Assembly (NCBI GenBank): GCA_947564305.1 | Contig: CANOBT010000185.1 | Location: forward strand, 1 to 10,078 | DNA length: 10,078 nt | Origin: an uncultured Lachnospiraceae bacterium | GTDB taxonomy: Bacteria; Bacillota_A; Clostridia; Lachnospirales; Lachnospiraceae | Direction of reading: 5' to 3' | Part shown: positions 1 to 5,867 of the stretch, one piece after another | How the letters are laid out: each line of letters begins with the position of its first letter | Position numbering within the stretch: position 1 is the stretch's first letter | Program-made: the position numbers and the translations under genes | The notes under the pieces: model-generated | Told to the model about the DNA's origin: nothing | The model's input: only the letters and a program-made list of their open reading frames with translations | Database searches by the model: none

Positions 1-2
1 AC

Positions 3-659
3 ACCATCCATGACGGCGGCTATCAGGTGCATGTTTTAGGCCAGAGTGAAGGGATTGTGTTTCAGGCAGACGGAGGCGATTACTTCTATTCCTATCCGGA
101 ACTGACACAGCGGATTGATGCCCTGATCCTGGGCGGTATCTATCCGTTCAGCATAGAGGAAGAAGAACTGGATGATTTCGCCATTCCGGATGAAAGGGAG
201 GAACTGGAGGAAAGCCGCAGGAACCGTGTAACCGAGGCATCAGCAGAGTATGCTGTGGAAGAGGAAGCATATTCTTTCGGAGGGGAAATGGAGAACCCGG
301 AAGAGCCGGACAATGAGCAGATCTCCCTCTTTGACCTGGGGATGGAATCCGGTTATGAGGACAATACCGGTTCCGGCCGGGATGCCCTGCTGGATGCAGA
401 TAAGGCGCCGGAACAGCCCCTCCCCTTCCATGAGGGAGAAAGAGGATGCCTTTGCAGGACGTATCGTGGAAGCGGTGGAAAAGAAAGTGATGTCCAATCT
501 CCCGGCGCTTTTTGGGATGTATATGGCACAGATGCAGTTTTTTCCCTTATCCGTTCCTATGGGAGCATATCCAGCGGCACAGGGCGGCATGGTGTGCGGG
601 CAGGCATTGGCAGACGGGACAGGAAATGGTGCCATGAACGGCACTGCTCCGAAAAATGA
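3..659 (+). CDS. 3' part of a large acidic mobile-element protein, frame broken near 430
   Basis: The reading frame is already open at the left edge (reads T-I-H-D-G-G-Y from base 3), so the true start is outside the window. The readable part is acidic and low in complexity, with runs such as SIEEEELDDF and an EQISLFDLG segment. Such tails are common at the ends of large helicase/methylase or polyvalent proteins of Clostridia conjugative elements, but I do not recognise a specific family. After about base 430 this frame turns into arginine/glycine/serine-rich sequence (for example GRHGVRAGIGRRDRKW) that looks non-native, while the frame one base further on becomes protein-like. Residues encoded after about 430, up to the stop at 657-659, are therefore probably an out-of-frame tail. 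Causes could be a one-base insertion (the purine run at 432-444 is a likely spot), a sequencing error, or a genuine gene end. The relaxase lies downstream on the same strand. Confidence 0.5.
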   Translation, partial: TIHDGGYQVHVLGQSEGIVFQADGGDYFYSYPELTQRIDALILGGIYPFSIEEEELDDFAIPDEREELEESRRNRVTEASAEYAVEEEAYSFGGEMENPEEPDNEQISLFDLGMESGYEDNTGSGRDALLDADKAPEQPLPFHEGERGCLCRTYRGSGGKESDVQSPGAFWDVYGTDAVFSLIRSYGSISSGTGRHGVRAGIGRRDRKWCHERHCSEK

Positions 660-741
660 AACGGCGCAGAGCGGAGATGCCGAAGCAGGGCATTCCACAG
701 AGCCGCCGGACAATGAACTGATTGATTTTGACGCATTTTAA
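430..741 (+). CDS. Frame-shifted C-terminal continuation, or small overlapping gene, of the mobile element
   Basis: This frame gives 103 residues from the ATG at 430 to the TAA at 739-741. It begins MREKEDAFAGRIVEAVEKKV, a good amphipathic helix, passes through a Met/Phe/Pro-rich stretch (LFGMYMAQMQFFPLSVPMGA) and ends in an acidic tail, PPDNELIDFDAF. That tail resembles the acidic PDNEQISLFD segment upstream in the other frame, which favours one original protein broken by a frameshift. No Shine-Dalgarno sequence precedes the ATG (the bases before it are C-rich), which also argues against an independent gene. The alternative is a real small gene translated by coupling. No known domain is recognised. 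It ends 11 bases before a terminator-like hairpin, so it is probably the last coding segment of its operon. Confidence 0.5.
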   Translation: MREKEDAFAGRIVEAVEKKVMSNLPALFGMYMAQMQFFPLSVPMGAYPAAQGGMVCGQALADGTGNGAMNGTAPKNETAQSGDAEAGHSTEPPDNELIDFDAF

Positions 742-752
742 TATGGTTATGG

Positions 753-793
753 ATAAGGCTATGGTAAGAGTATTTATCGTAGCCTTATTTTTG
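753..793 (+). terminator. Rho-independent terminator after the first operon
   Basis: A perfect 9-base inverted repeat, ATAAGGCTA (753-761) and TAGCCTTAT (780-788), encloses an 18-base loop and runs into TTTTT. It begins 12 bases after the stop codon at 739-741. The long loop weakens the call slightly, but the position and T-run fit an intrinsic terminator. Confidence 0.6.
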
Positions 794-820
794 TGGATTT
801 TTTTATAACAGACCATAAAT

Positions 821-984
821 GCAGCCATATTTTAAGCAAACAAGAGCAAAGTGTAGCCAAAAGGCTACAAAACAAGGACAAAGGGCAGCCATATAAGGCT
901 GCATAATAAAGGGCGGGCATTTAAGCCCGCAAAATAAGGGCAAAGAGCAGCCGGAAGGCTGCAAATAAAGGCGTAAATGTAGCC
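821..984 (+). repeat. Tandem array of ~32-base hairpin repeats
   Basis: Six units begin GYAGCC or GCGGGC at 821, 853, 885, 913, 947 and 979, so the spacings are 32, 32, 28, 34 and 32. Four units form perfect 6-base stems with loops of 4-6 bases: 853-868 (GTAGCC-AAAA-GGCTAC), 885-902, 913-930 (GCGGGC...GCCCGC) and 947-962 (GCAGCC-GGAA-GGCTGC). The first unit has lost its right arm, and the last runs into the next hairpin. Linkers are A/G-rich and similar (variants of AAAATAAGGGCAAAG). The 913 unit differs from the others at paired positions in both arms, which suggests selection on pairing. No long ORF crosses it. It could be protein-binding iterons, a structured RNA, or single-stranded DNA hairpins used in transfer. 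Confidence 0.75.
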
Positions 985-1030
985 GTCTGTTTTGAAGCTG
1001 GAATACCAGTTTTCAGGCAGGCGGTTTTTT
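983..1030 (+). terminator. Terminator-like two-part hairpin closing the repeat array
   Basis: CCGTCTG (983-989) pairs with CAGGCGG (1018-1024), 7 pairs with one G-T, and six T's follow at 1025-1030. A second stem, CTGG-AATA-CCAG (998-1009), sits inside. The T-run directly after a GC-rich arm is the usual mark of an intrinsic terminator. It would end a transcript reading through the array, but no promoter for such a transcript was identified. Confidence 0.5.
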
Positions 1031-1204
1031 GATGTCTGTGAAGCATCTGCTCTACGAACTGCTTTGGAGTGGTTCGGGGAGTGTCAGGAACTAATTTCCG
1101 GGGAGGGCGTAAGCCCTTCCCTAAGCCCTCGGCGTTTGAGAGCGAAATACACCCTCTGCACAAACCTTCGGTTTATGCTCCGGGGATTTCGCCCTGCCGG
1201 GGGC

Positions 1205-1226
1205 AAATTTGCGCCTGCGCAAATTT
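1205..1226. promoter_or_regulatory. 22-base near-perfect palindrome, probable protein-binding site
   Basis: AAATTTGCGC (1205-1214) and GCGCAAATTT (1217-1226) are exact inverted repeats separated by CT. The very short centre suits a dimeric DNA-binding protein better than an RNA hairpin. It lies about 270 bases before the relaxase start and could be a relaxosome or repressor site. That function is inferred from position only. Confidence 0.4.
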
Positions 1227-1417
1227 ACAGTCCGAAAGAGCCGGACTGTATTTATCCATGCCGCCACAAAAGGCAGGCGCATGGATGCTGTTGCTGTGGG
1301 CGGCTACATTTTTGAGCAAATGTGCAGCAACATTGACGGGACTTCGCAGAAGTCCCCCTGCGGCTGTCAGAAATGGACAGCCGTGAACTGCCCGGATATG
1401 GGCAGCGGTTCGTAGTA

Positions 1418-1435
1418 AGCCGCCATATGGCGGCT
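1418..1435. promoter_or_regulatory. 18-base perfect palindrome in the relaxase leader
   Basis: AGCCGCCATATGGCGGCT reads the same on both strands. It ends 43 bases before the relaxase Shine-Dalgarno sequence. A site where relaxase or a repressor controls transcription, or an inner arm of oriT, would fit. The sequence alone does not choose between them. Confidence 0.4.
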
Positions 1436-1477
1436 GCTCATATAAAAGCGACGGCATTAGATTATCCGCCAAAGGAA

Positions 1478-1482
1478 AGGAG
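1478..1482 (+). promoter_or_regulatory. Ribosome binding site that sets the relaxase start
   Basis: AGGAG lies 10 bases before a GTG at 1493. The two in-frame ATGs, at 1373 and 1517, have no comparable site in front of them. This supports GTG 1493 as the start. Confidence 0.6.
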
Positions 1483-1492
1483 AAAGGCATTT

Positions 1493-3199
1493 GTGAAAAG
1501 AAATTCATTTATAGAAATGGCAAAGCTGCATAACCTGTCGGGGCGCATCACTTATATTTCAAGCCGCGCCAAGCAGGAACACTTGTATGAAGTCTATGCA
1601 ACGGAGCCGGACAGGGCATTCTGGCGGGAGCTTGCCAAATGTAATCAGGAAGAATTTGAAAAAAGTGGCACAAACGGGAAATGTATTGAGGCAAGGGAGC
1701 TGATGATCGCCCTGCCGGAGAGTTTTATAAACTATGACCATGACTATCTTTTGAAAAAGATGGTGGACGAATTTAAGGAAAAGTACGGCGTGGAGTGCTT
1801 TGCCGCACTCCACCACAATAAACGGAAAACAAACCTGCATATCCACATGATATTTGCGGAGAGAAAGCGGTTAGAGCAGCCGACAGAAAAGACTGCTACC
1901 CGGAATATGTTTTATGACGAGCATGGACGCCATGTGCGGACAAAAAAAGAGATTCTTGATGATGACGGAAATATCCGTAAGGGTTGTAAAATCGTCAAAA
2001 AAGGCGAAGTATATGAGCGTAAGATTTTTACCACAAAGGACGGACGCTTCAAGCAGGAATCATTTTTAGATGAGGCAAAAGTATTTTATACGGATTTAAT
2101 CAACCAGATGGTGTTTGATGATAAGGACAGACTCAGTATTTTTGATAAAAACGGTCCGTACCTTGCGACAAAAAAAGTCGGTAAAAATAACCCAAAAGCG
2201 GAGGAAATAAAGGCGGACAATGAAATACGCATGGAGTGGAACAGGGAGGTTGACCGTGCGATTGTAAGCGGTGTACCCGAAGCGGAGATTTTGGAGATAA
2301 AGAAAACAGAGATTACGGACAGGGTAAAGGAATCCGTAGAGCGGAACGGGAAAAAGCCGGAGCTGTTCGGGGATATTGTTAGGGCGGCGATTTTGTTATT
2401 AGAGCGTCTGATTGCGAAGGTTATGCAGAAAGTAATGGAGATGACGGAGAAAGCGATCAGTAAAGCTGCCGGTATCGAGGAAACGCCAAAGGAAATGCAA
2501 AAAGAATTGGCAAGCCATATCCAAGCCGAAGATGAGCCGACACATCAGCCGGAGATAAAGAAGATACCGTTTCCATTCGACCATTATCGGAAATCGGAAA
2601 ATCAGAATCAGACGGAACAGCCACAGCAAAAAGGCATAGTAGCAGACAAAAAAACCGTTATCGGACAGACAAAAGCAGGGCAAAAATCTGTTCCTGCCGA
2701 AACAAAGCAGCCGGAAACTGAAAGACTGCCACAGCCAAAACCTTCCGTACTGGCGGCTAAATATCCCCGCCTGAAAGAGATTGAGGACAAACTAAAAGAC
2801 CAGAACAAGGCAATTTTTGAACGGGAACAAAAGCGGGATGAACTGAAAAAGGAATTGTCCGAATGTACGGGCATTTTCAAAGGCGGCAGGCGTAAGGAGT
2901 TACAGCAGGAGATTGACAGAGCTGATAAGCAGATTTCCAATATGAAAAAGCATCTTTCCTCTATCGTGAGGGAATATAAATTTGATTCCGTTCAGGCATT
3001 TAATAAGGAATTTAATGCAGCCAAGAAAGAATATTTTGATTATCAGGCGGCTCGTGCAGAGTGGAAGAAAATCTACGGAGAAAAAATGGCAGATTCCATA
3101 AGTGTCAGAGACAGGCTCAGGCAAAAAGAGCAGATTGTAAAAGAAAGAGAAGTGGTTAGGACGCATCAGACAAGGCAGAAAGATAAGGGGGCAAGATAG
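1493..3199 (+). CDS. MobA/MobL-type relaxase (mobilization protein)
   Basis: A 568-residue protein that would nick one strand at the element's origin of transfer and pilot it into the recipient. The N-terminal third is the relaxase domain. GRITYISS places a candidate catalytic tyrosine at residue 21, and HHN at 107-109 followed by LHIHMIF at 115-121 supplies the metal-binding histidines (H116, H118). The segment around residues 128-195 (ATRNMFYDEHGRHVRTKKE and on) is typical of relaxases from Clostridia mobile elements. The C-terminal half is charged and Gln/Lys-rich, with a likely coiled coil around residues 420-510, as in accessory or primase-interacting tails. GTG at 1493 is preferred because of the AGGAG before it. 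An ATG at 1373 would extend the protein through two hairpins, and an ATG at 1517 lacks a good site. The last residues, KDKGAR, are echoed at 9733-9750. No integrase or type IV secretion gene is in the window, so whether the element is conjugative or only mobilizable is open. Confidence 0.88.
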   Translation: MKRNSFIEMAKLHNLSGRITYISSRAKQEHLYEVYATEPDRAFWRELAKCNQEEFEKSGTNGKCIEARELMIALPESFINYDHDYLLKKMVDEFKEKYGVECFAALHHNKRKTNLHIHMIFAERKRLEQPTEKTATRNMFYDEHGRHVRTKKEILDDDGNIRKGCKIVKKGEVYERKIFTTKDGRFKQESFLDEAKVFYTDLINQMVFDDKDRLSIFDKNGPYLATKKVGKNNPKAEEIKADNEIRMEWNREVDRAIVSGVPEAEILEIKKTEITDRVKESVERNGKKPELFGDIVRAAILLLERLIAKVMQKVMEMTEKAISKAAGIEETPKEMQKELASHIQAEDEPTHQPEIKKIPFPFDHYRKSENQNQTEQPQQKGIVADKKTVIGQTKAGQKSVPAETKQPETERLPQPKPSVLAAKYPRLKEIEDKLKDQNKAIFEREQKRDELKKELSECTGIFKGGRRKELQQEIDRADKQISNMKKHLSSIVREYKFDSVQAFNKEFNAAKKEYFDYQAARAEWKKIYGEKMADSISVRDRLRQKEQIVKEREVVRTHQTRQKDKGAR

Positions 3200-3200
3200 C

Positions 3201-3226
3201 AAAAAACGGAGAAAAATTTTTATCCG
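3201..3226 (-). terminator. Terminator of the LysR-type gene
   Basis: Read on the minus strand, CGGA and TCCG arms (3223-3226 and 3207-3210) flank an A5T5 centre with one mismatch pair, and TTTTTT (3206-3201) follows. It lies just past the regulator's stop codon. The GC part of the stem is only four pairs, so strength is uncertain. It abuts the convergent relaxase stop codon. Confidence 0.5.
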
Positions 3227-3235
3227 ACGGCCAGT

Positions 3236-4144
3236 CTATTGATTTTCAAAAGAACATCCTGAATGAAGTATCATTTTTTCTAATTCCTTCGCTGCAATGC
3301 TTAAAGGAAGTTCCTTATTCCTGATCAGACATATGGAACGTGGCGGAATTTCCTGTATAAGCTTCAGTCTGTGGATGCCAGTGTTTTCATTTGTATCTGA
3401 CAAAAAATCTTCTGGAACAAACCCTATGCCGAGATTATTTCTTACCATGGGCAGTATCTGGTCAGCTGTAGCGGCTTCGATATCAGGGCGGATTGTCAGA
3501 CCGTACCGGGCAAATAATTCTGTATAGAATGCATATGTTTTTGTACCGGCACTCAGACAGATTAAGGGAATCTCTGTTATGTCGGAAAAGGAAAGTGTGG
3601 AGGTAAGCAGGCTGGTGTAAGCATCGCCACAGACGGCACATTCCTGAAATTCACGGATTTTCGCAATATGAATTTTATCCGAATTGTCTAACGGAGTTGT
3701 AACAACCGCAATGTCTGCCAACCCGTCCCGCAAGGCGAAGATTGCCTGCGGCGTGGAATGGTTTGATATTTTCACCTGAACGCCGGGGTACATACGGCGA
3801 TATCTGTTCAGAATTGGTAAAAGCAGGCATCGAAGCGCAACCTCGCTTGCAGCGATGGAAACAATTCCTTTTTGAAGCCCCTTGCTGTGTTCCAGTTCTT
3901 CTTCCCCTGCCTGAATGTTTTCCACTGCAATTTTTACATGGGCATACAGCTTGTCGCCTTCCGGCGTCAGAACAACGCCGTTATGAGAACGTACAAACAA
4001 TGAGCAGCCAAGAGCCTGTTCAAGTGTCTTGATCACCCTTGTCACATTCGGCTGGTTGTTTGCCAGTTCTTTAGCCGCCTGTGTAATATTCCCACATTTG
4101 GCAACATAATAAAAGATACGGTAATAATCATAAGAAATATTCAC
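3236..4144 (-). CDS. LysR-family transcriptional regulator
   Basis: A 302-residue protein of typical LysR size. The N-terminal winged helix-turn-helix covers about residues 1-60, with the recognition part around 19-38 (NITQAAKELANNQPNVTRVI) followed by the family-typical LEQALGCSLFVRSHNGVVLT and PEG. A linker helix follows, then a periplasmic-binding-protein-like effector domain from about residue 92 to 295. The start is a GTG at 4144 with AGGGG seven bases before it. It is transcribed away from the aminotransferase gene, the classic LysR arrangement in which the protein activates its neighbour and represses itself. An inverted-repeat operator lies between the two genes, and a second copy precedes the kinase-MATE-pckA group, so this protein probably controls both units. 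Its effector is unknown. Given the targets, a C4 acid or amino acid linked to oxaloacetate is a reasonable guess, but not shown by the sequence. Confidence 0.92.
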   Translation of the reverse strand: MNISYDYYRIFYYVAKCGNITQAAKELANNQPNVTRVIKTLEQALGCSLFVRSHNGVVLTPEGDKLYAHVKIAVENIQAGEEELEHSKGLQKGIVSIAASEVALRCLLLPILNRYRRMYPGVQVKISNHSTPQAIFALRDGLADIAVVTTPLDNSDKIHIAKIREFQECAVCGDAYTSLLTSTLSFSDITEIPLICLSAGTKTYAFYTELFARYGLTIRPDIEAATADQILPMVRNNLGIGFVPEDFLSDTNENTGIHRLKLIQEIPPRSICLIRNKELPLSIAAKELEKMILHSGCSFENQ

Positions 4145-4163
4145 TATGCATCCCCTGCTTCAT

Positions 4164-4180
4164 ATCAATTTTATATTGAT
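4164..4180. promoter_or_regulatory. LysR-type operator (copy 1)
   Basis: ATCAAT-N5-ATTGAT is a perfect dyad centred at 4172, about 62 bases before the predicted aminotransferase start of transcription. LysR activators usually hold their recognition site near -65. It also lies just downstream of the predicted start of the divergent regulator gene, which fits autorepression. Confidence 0.65.
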
Positions 4181-4189
4181 TCCATATGT

Positions 4190-4219
4190 ATAATACATTT
4201 TACACATCAATACAGACAA
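4190..4219 (-). promoter_or_regulatory. Predicted promoter of the LysR-type gene
   Basis: On the minus strand, TTGTCT (4219-4214), an 18-base spacer and TATTAT (4195-4190) form a sigma-A-like promoter. It overlaps the divergent forward promoter. The leader to the GTG start would be about 40 bases. The -35 box matches consensus at four of six positions, so this is only moderately supported. Confidence 0.45.
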
Positions 4220-4227
4220 ATTATAAT
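4199..4227 (+). promoter_or_regulatory. Promoter of the aminotransferase gene
   Basis: TTTACA (4199-4204), a 17-base spacer and TATAAT (4222-4227) are nearly ideal sigma-A elements. Transcription would start around 4234, leaving a leader of about 130 bases. The same boxes with the same spacing occur in the second copy at 5747-5775. Confidence 0.75.
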
Positions 4228-4276
4228 GAAAATCGGCACATATGTCAATCCATCCTGAAAAAAGTCGAAGAATATA

Positions 4277-4305
4277 GTTACAGTTCGGCAAGGCTGAACT
4301 GTAAC
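4277..4305 (+). promoter_or_regulatory. Strong hairpin in the aminotransferase leader
   Basis: GTTACAGTTCGGC (4277-4289) pairs with GCTGAACTGTAAC (4293-4305): 13 pairs with one G-T and an AAG loop. No T-run follows, so it is not an obvious terminator. It may stabilise the mRNA or bind a regulator. It is absent from the second copy of the control region. Confidence 0.45.
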
Positions 4306-4362
4306 AGAATATGAAACGATAGGGAATTAGTGCCAAATATATATTAGAGAAAGGGAATTGTT

Positions 4363-5649
4363 ATGAAAGCATATAAGAGCATGAGCCGGGAGGAACTGCT
4401 AACGCTGAAAGCAAGTCTGGACGAGCAGTTTAAAACAGAGGAAGCTAAGGGGCTTTCGTTTAATATGGCAAGAGGAAAGCCGGGCGCATCGCAGCTGGCG
4501 CTGTCTATGCCAATGCTGGATATTATTAACAGTCAGGCGGATATGAATACTCTGCTGGGAAACGATACCAGAAATTATGGGGACTGGGATGGCATCGGCG
4601 AATGCAGGCGTTTACTGGCAGATATGATGGGCGTCAAAAAAGACAATGTAATCGTATGCGGTAATTCCAGCCTGAATATCATGTATGACACAGTGGTACG
4701 TTCTATGGTAAAAGGTGTCAATGGTTCTACGCCTTGGTGTCAGTTGGAGAAGGTAAAGTTTTTGTGCCCTGTACCGGGATATGACAGACATTTCAGAATT
4801 ACAGAAACATTTGGCATTGAAATGGTTAATATTCCGCTTTATGAAGACGGACCAGATATGGATCTAGTGGAGCAGTATGTGAATAATGACGAAGCGGTCA
4901 AAGGAATCTGGTGCGTGCCGAAATATTCTAATCCGACGGGAACGACTTATTCGGATGAAGTGGTGCGGCGCTTAGCGAATCTCAGGCCAAAAGCAGAGGA
5001 TTTCCGGATTTTCTGGGACAATGCGTACTGTATTCATCATCTTTATGATGATATTCACGATGAAATATTAAATATTCTGGATGAGTGTGAAAAAGCTGGA
5101 AATCCCAATATGGTATATATCTTTGCATCAACTTCCAAGATAAGCTTTCCGGGATCCGGCGTATCGGCAATTGCCACTTCCAAGGAAAATATGGATTTTA
5201 TTCAGAAGTATATGGGAGTGCAGACAATCGGTCATGACAAAATCAATCAGTTGCGCCACGCACGGTTTTTCCAAAATATAGATGGACTAAATGCGCATAT
5301 GAAAAAACATGCTGCGCTTCTTCGCCCGAAATTCGAGGCTGTGTTAAGTACATTGGACAAAGAGCTTACCGGAGCTGAAATCGGCAGCTGGATTAAGCCA
5401 AGGGGCGGATATTTCATTTCATTCAATGCATTGCCGGGATGTGCAAAAGCCATTGTTGCAAAATGTAAATCACTGGGCGTTGTGCTGACGGATGCAGGTG
5501 CAACTTATCCATACGGAATTGATCCGGATGATTCCAATATCCGTATCGCTCCGTCATTCCCGACACCGGAGGAACTGAAGGATGCAACAAGAATGTTTGT
5601 ACTCTGTGTGAAACTTGTTTCTGTGGATAAGCTTTTAAATGAGATTTAG
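4363..5649 (+). CDS. Aspartate aminotransferase-family PLP enzyme (aminotransferase class I/II)
   Basis: A 428-residue cytosolic fold-type I aminotransferase. It would exchange the amino group of aspartate (or a similar amino acid) with 2-oxoglutarate, giving oxaloacetate and glutamate. Visible active-site features are YSNPTG at 188-193 (the NPTG that contacts the cofactor), FWDNAY at 217-222 (D219 for the pyridine nitrogen, Y222), the Schiff-base lysine K259 in STSKISFPGSG, and the substrate-carboxylate arginine R394 in NIRIAPSFP. The N-terminal FNMARGKPGASQLALS and the overall length resemble the bacterial subgroup often annotated as putative aspartate aminotransferase rather than classical AspC. 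AAAGGG lies about nine bases before the ATG. It is transcribed alone from an operator-linked promoter, diverging from the LysR gene, and is separated from the next unit by 218 bases holding the second promoter copy. Substrate preference is inferred; other amino acids are possible. Confidence 0.88.
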   Translation: MKAYKSMSREELLTLKASLDEQFKTEEAKGLSFNMARGKPGASQLALSMPMLDIINSQADMNTLLGNDTRNYGDWDGIGECRRLLADMMGVKKDNVIVCGNSSLNIMYDTVVRSMVKGVNGSTPWCQLEKVKFLCPVPGYDRHFRITETFGIEMVNIPLYEDGPDMDLVEQYVNNDEAVKGIWCVPKYSNPTGTTYSDEVVRRLANLRPKAEDFRIFWDNAYCIHHLYDDIHDEILNILDECEKAGNPNMVYIFASTSKISFPGSGVSAIATSKENMDFIQKYMGVQTIGHDKINQLRHARFFQNIDGLNAHMKKHAALLRPKFEAVLSTLDKELTGAEIGSWIKPRGGYFISFNALPGCAKAIVAKCKSLGVVLTDAGATYPYGIDPDDSNIRIAPSFPTPEELKDATRMFVLCVKLVSVDKLLNEI

Positions 5650-5711
5650 GGACAAAAAAGCCAATGAATGGAATACAGATGCCATTACGTTTGAGGTATC
5701 TCCTACTCCAT

Positions 5712-5775
5712 ATCAATTTAATATTGAGTTTATATGTATAATACATTTTACATATCTGCAAAGACAAATTATAAT
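5712..5775 (+). promoter_or_regulatory. LysR-type operator and promoter for the kinase-MATE-pckA unit
   Basis: ATCAAT-N5-ATTGAG (5712-5728) is centred at 5720. It is followed by TTTACA (5747-5752), 17 bases and TATAAT (5770-5775). The predicted start near 5782 again puts the dyad about 62 bases upstream, the same geometry as at the aminotransferase. This suggests control by the same regulator. Confidence 0.7.
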
Positions 5776-5785
5776 GAAAATCGGA

Positions 5786-5801
5786 ACGGATGATAATCCG
5801 T
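5786..5801 (+). promoter_or_regulatory. Small hairpin at the start of the second leader
   Basis: ACGGAT-GATA-ATCCGT is a perfect 6-pair stem beginning within a few bases of the predicted transcription start. Copy 1 lacks the pairing. It could protect the 5' end of the message, but a role is not demonstrable from sequence. Confidence 0.3.
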
Positions 5802-5867
5802 CCTGAACAAAAAAGTGTTTTGAACAGCTTTTTAGGCTGACAGGCACGGAAAGGGATGATAAAAATT

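Larger units (their letters stand above)
1080..1435. other. Dense stem-loop region upstream of the relaxase gene, candidate oriT
   Basis: This non-coding stretch is nearly filled with inverted repeats. They include 1100-1121 (9 pairs, GTAA loop), 1158-1178 (8 pairs around one mismatch, TTC loop), 1205-1226 (10 perfect, 2-base centre), 1226-1250 (9 perfect, overlapping the previous by one base), 1254-1286 (8 outer pairs) and 1289-1332 (8 outer pairs with a nested 6-pair stem at 1306-1323). After these come 1338-1356 (8 perfect, GCA loop), 1361-1383 (8 perfect), 1388-1405 (6 perfect) and 1418-1435 (18-base palindrome). Relaxases commonly act at an adjacent origin of transfer made of such repeats, so oriT is the best guess. 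I could not match a known nic site. ORFs crossing the region are short, overlapping and unlike known proteins. Confidence 0.5.
4161..4259. repeat. Control-region repeat, copy 1
   Basis: These 99 bases match 5709-5807 at about 84 of 99 positions with no gap (constant offset of 1548). The shared block covers the LysR-type operator, the forward promoter, the reverse promoter motifs and the start of the leader. Differences cluster in the spacers and in the leader, while the dyad, the -35 and -10 boxes and the AAAATCGG after them are retained. Confidence 0.85.
5709..5807. repeat. Control-region repeat, copy 2
   Basis: This is the second copy of the 4161-4259 block, lying between the aminotransferase stop codon and the kinase-like gene. 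The operator's right half has one change (ATTGAG), and both promoter boxes are identical to copy 1. The reverse promoter motifs are also kept, although no divergent gene lies here. Confidence 0.85.

Noticed and set aside
821..984. CRISPR array
   Set aside because: Units vary in length and sequence, linkers are similar to each other rather than unique spacers, and no cas genes are present.
821..1030. Type III toxin-antitoxin locus (repeat RNA array followed by a terminator)
   Set aside because: The layout of about 32-base repeats followed by a T-run hairpin resembles a ToxI-type antitoxin, but no ORF of ToxN-like size or character follows before the relaxase.
992..1415. Several small ORFs in the stem-loop region
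   Set aside because: They overlap one another in different frames, lack ribosome binding sites, encode Cys/Arg-rich sequence unlike known proteins, and coincide with dense inverted repeats.
1373..1492. N-terminal extension of the relaxase from ATG 1373
   Set aside because: It would translate the 1388-1405 hairpin and the 1418-1435 palindrome and has no ribosome binding site, whereas GTG 1493 has AGGAG 10 bases upstream.
4228..4362. Riboswitch in the aminotransferase leader
   Set aside because: Only one simple hairpin is visible, with no conserved core I recognise and no terminator or start-sequestering alternative.
5650..5708. Intrinsic terminator after the aminotransferase gene
   Set aside because: Only 4-pair stems without a T-run are present, so none is called; read-through into the second unit is possible.
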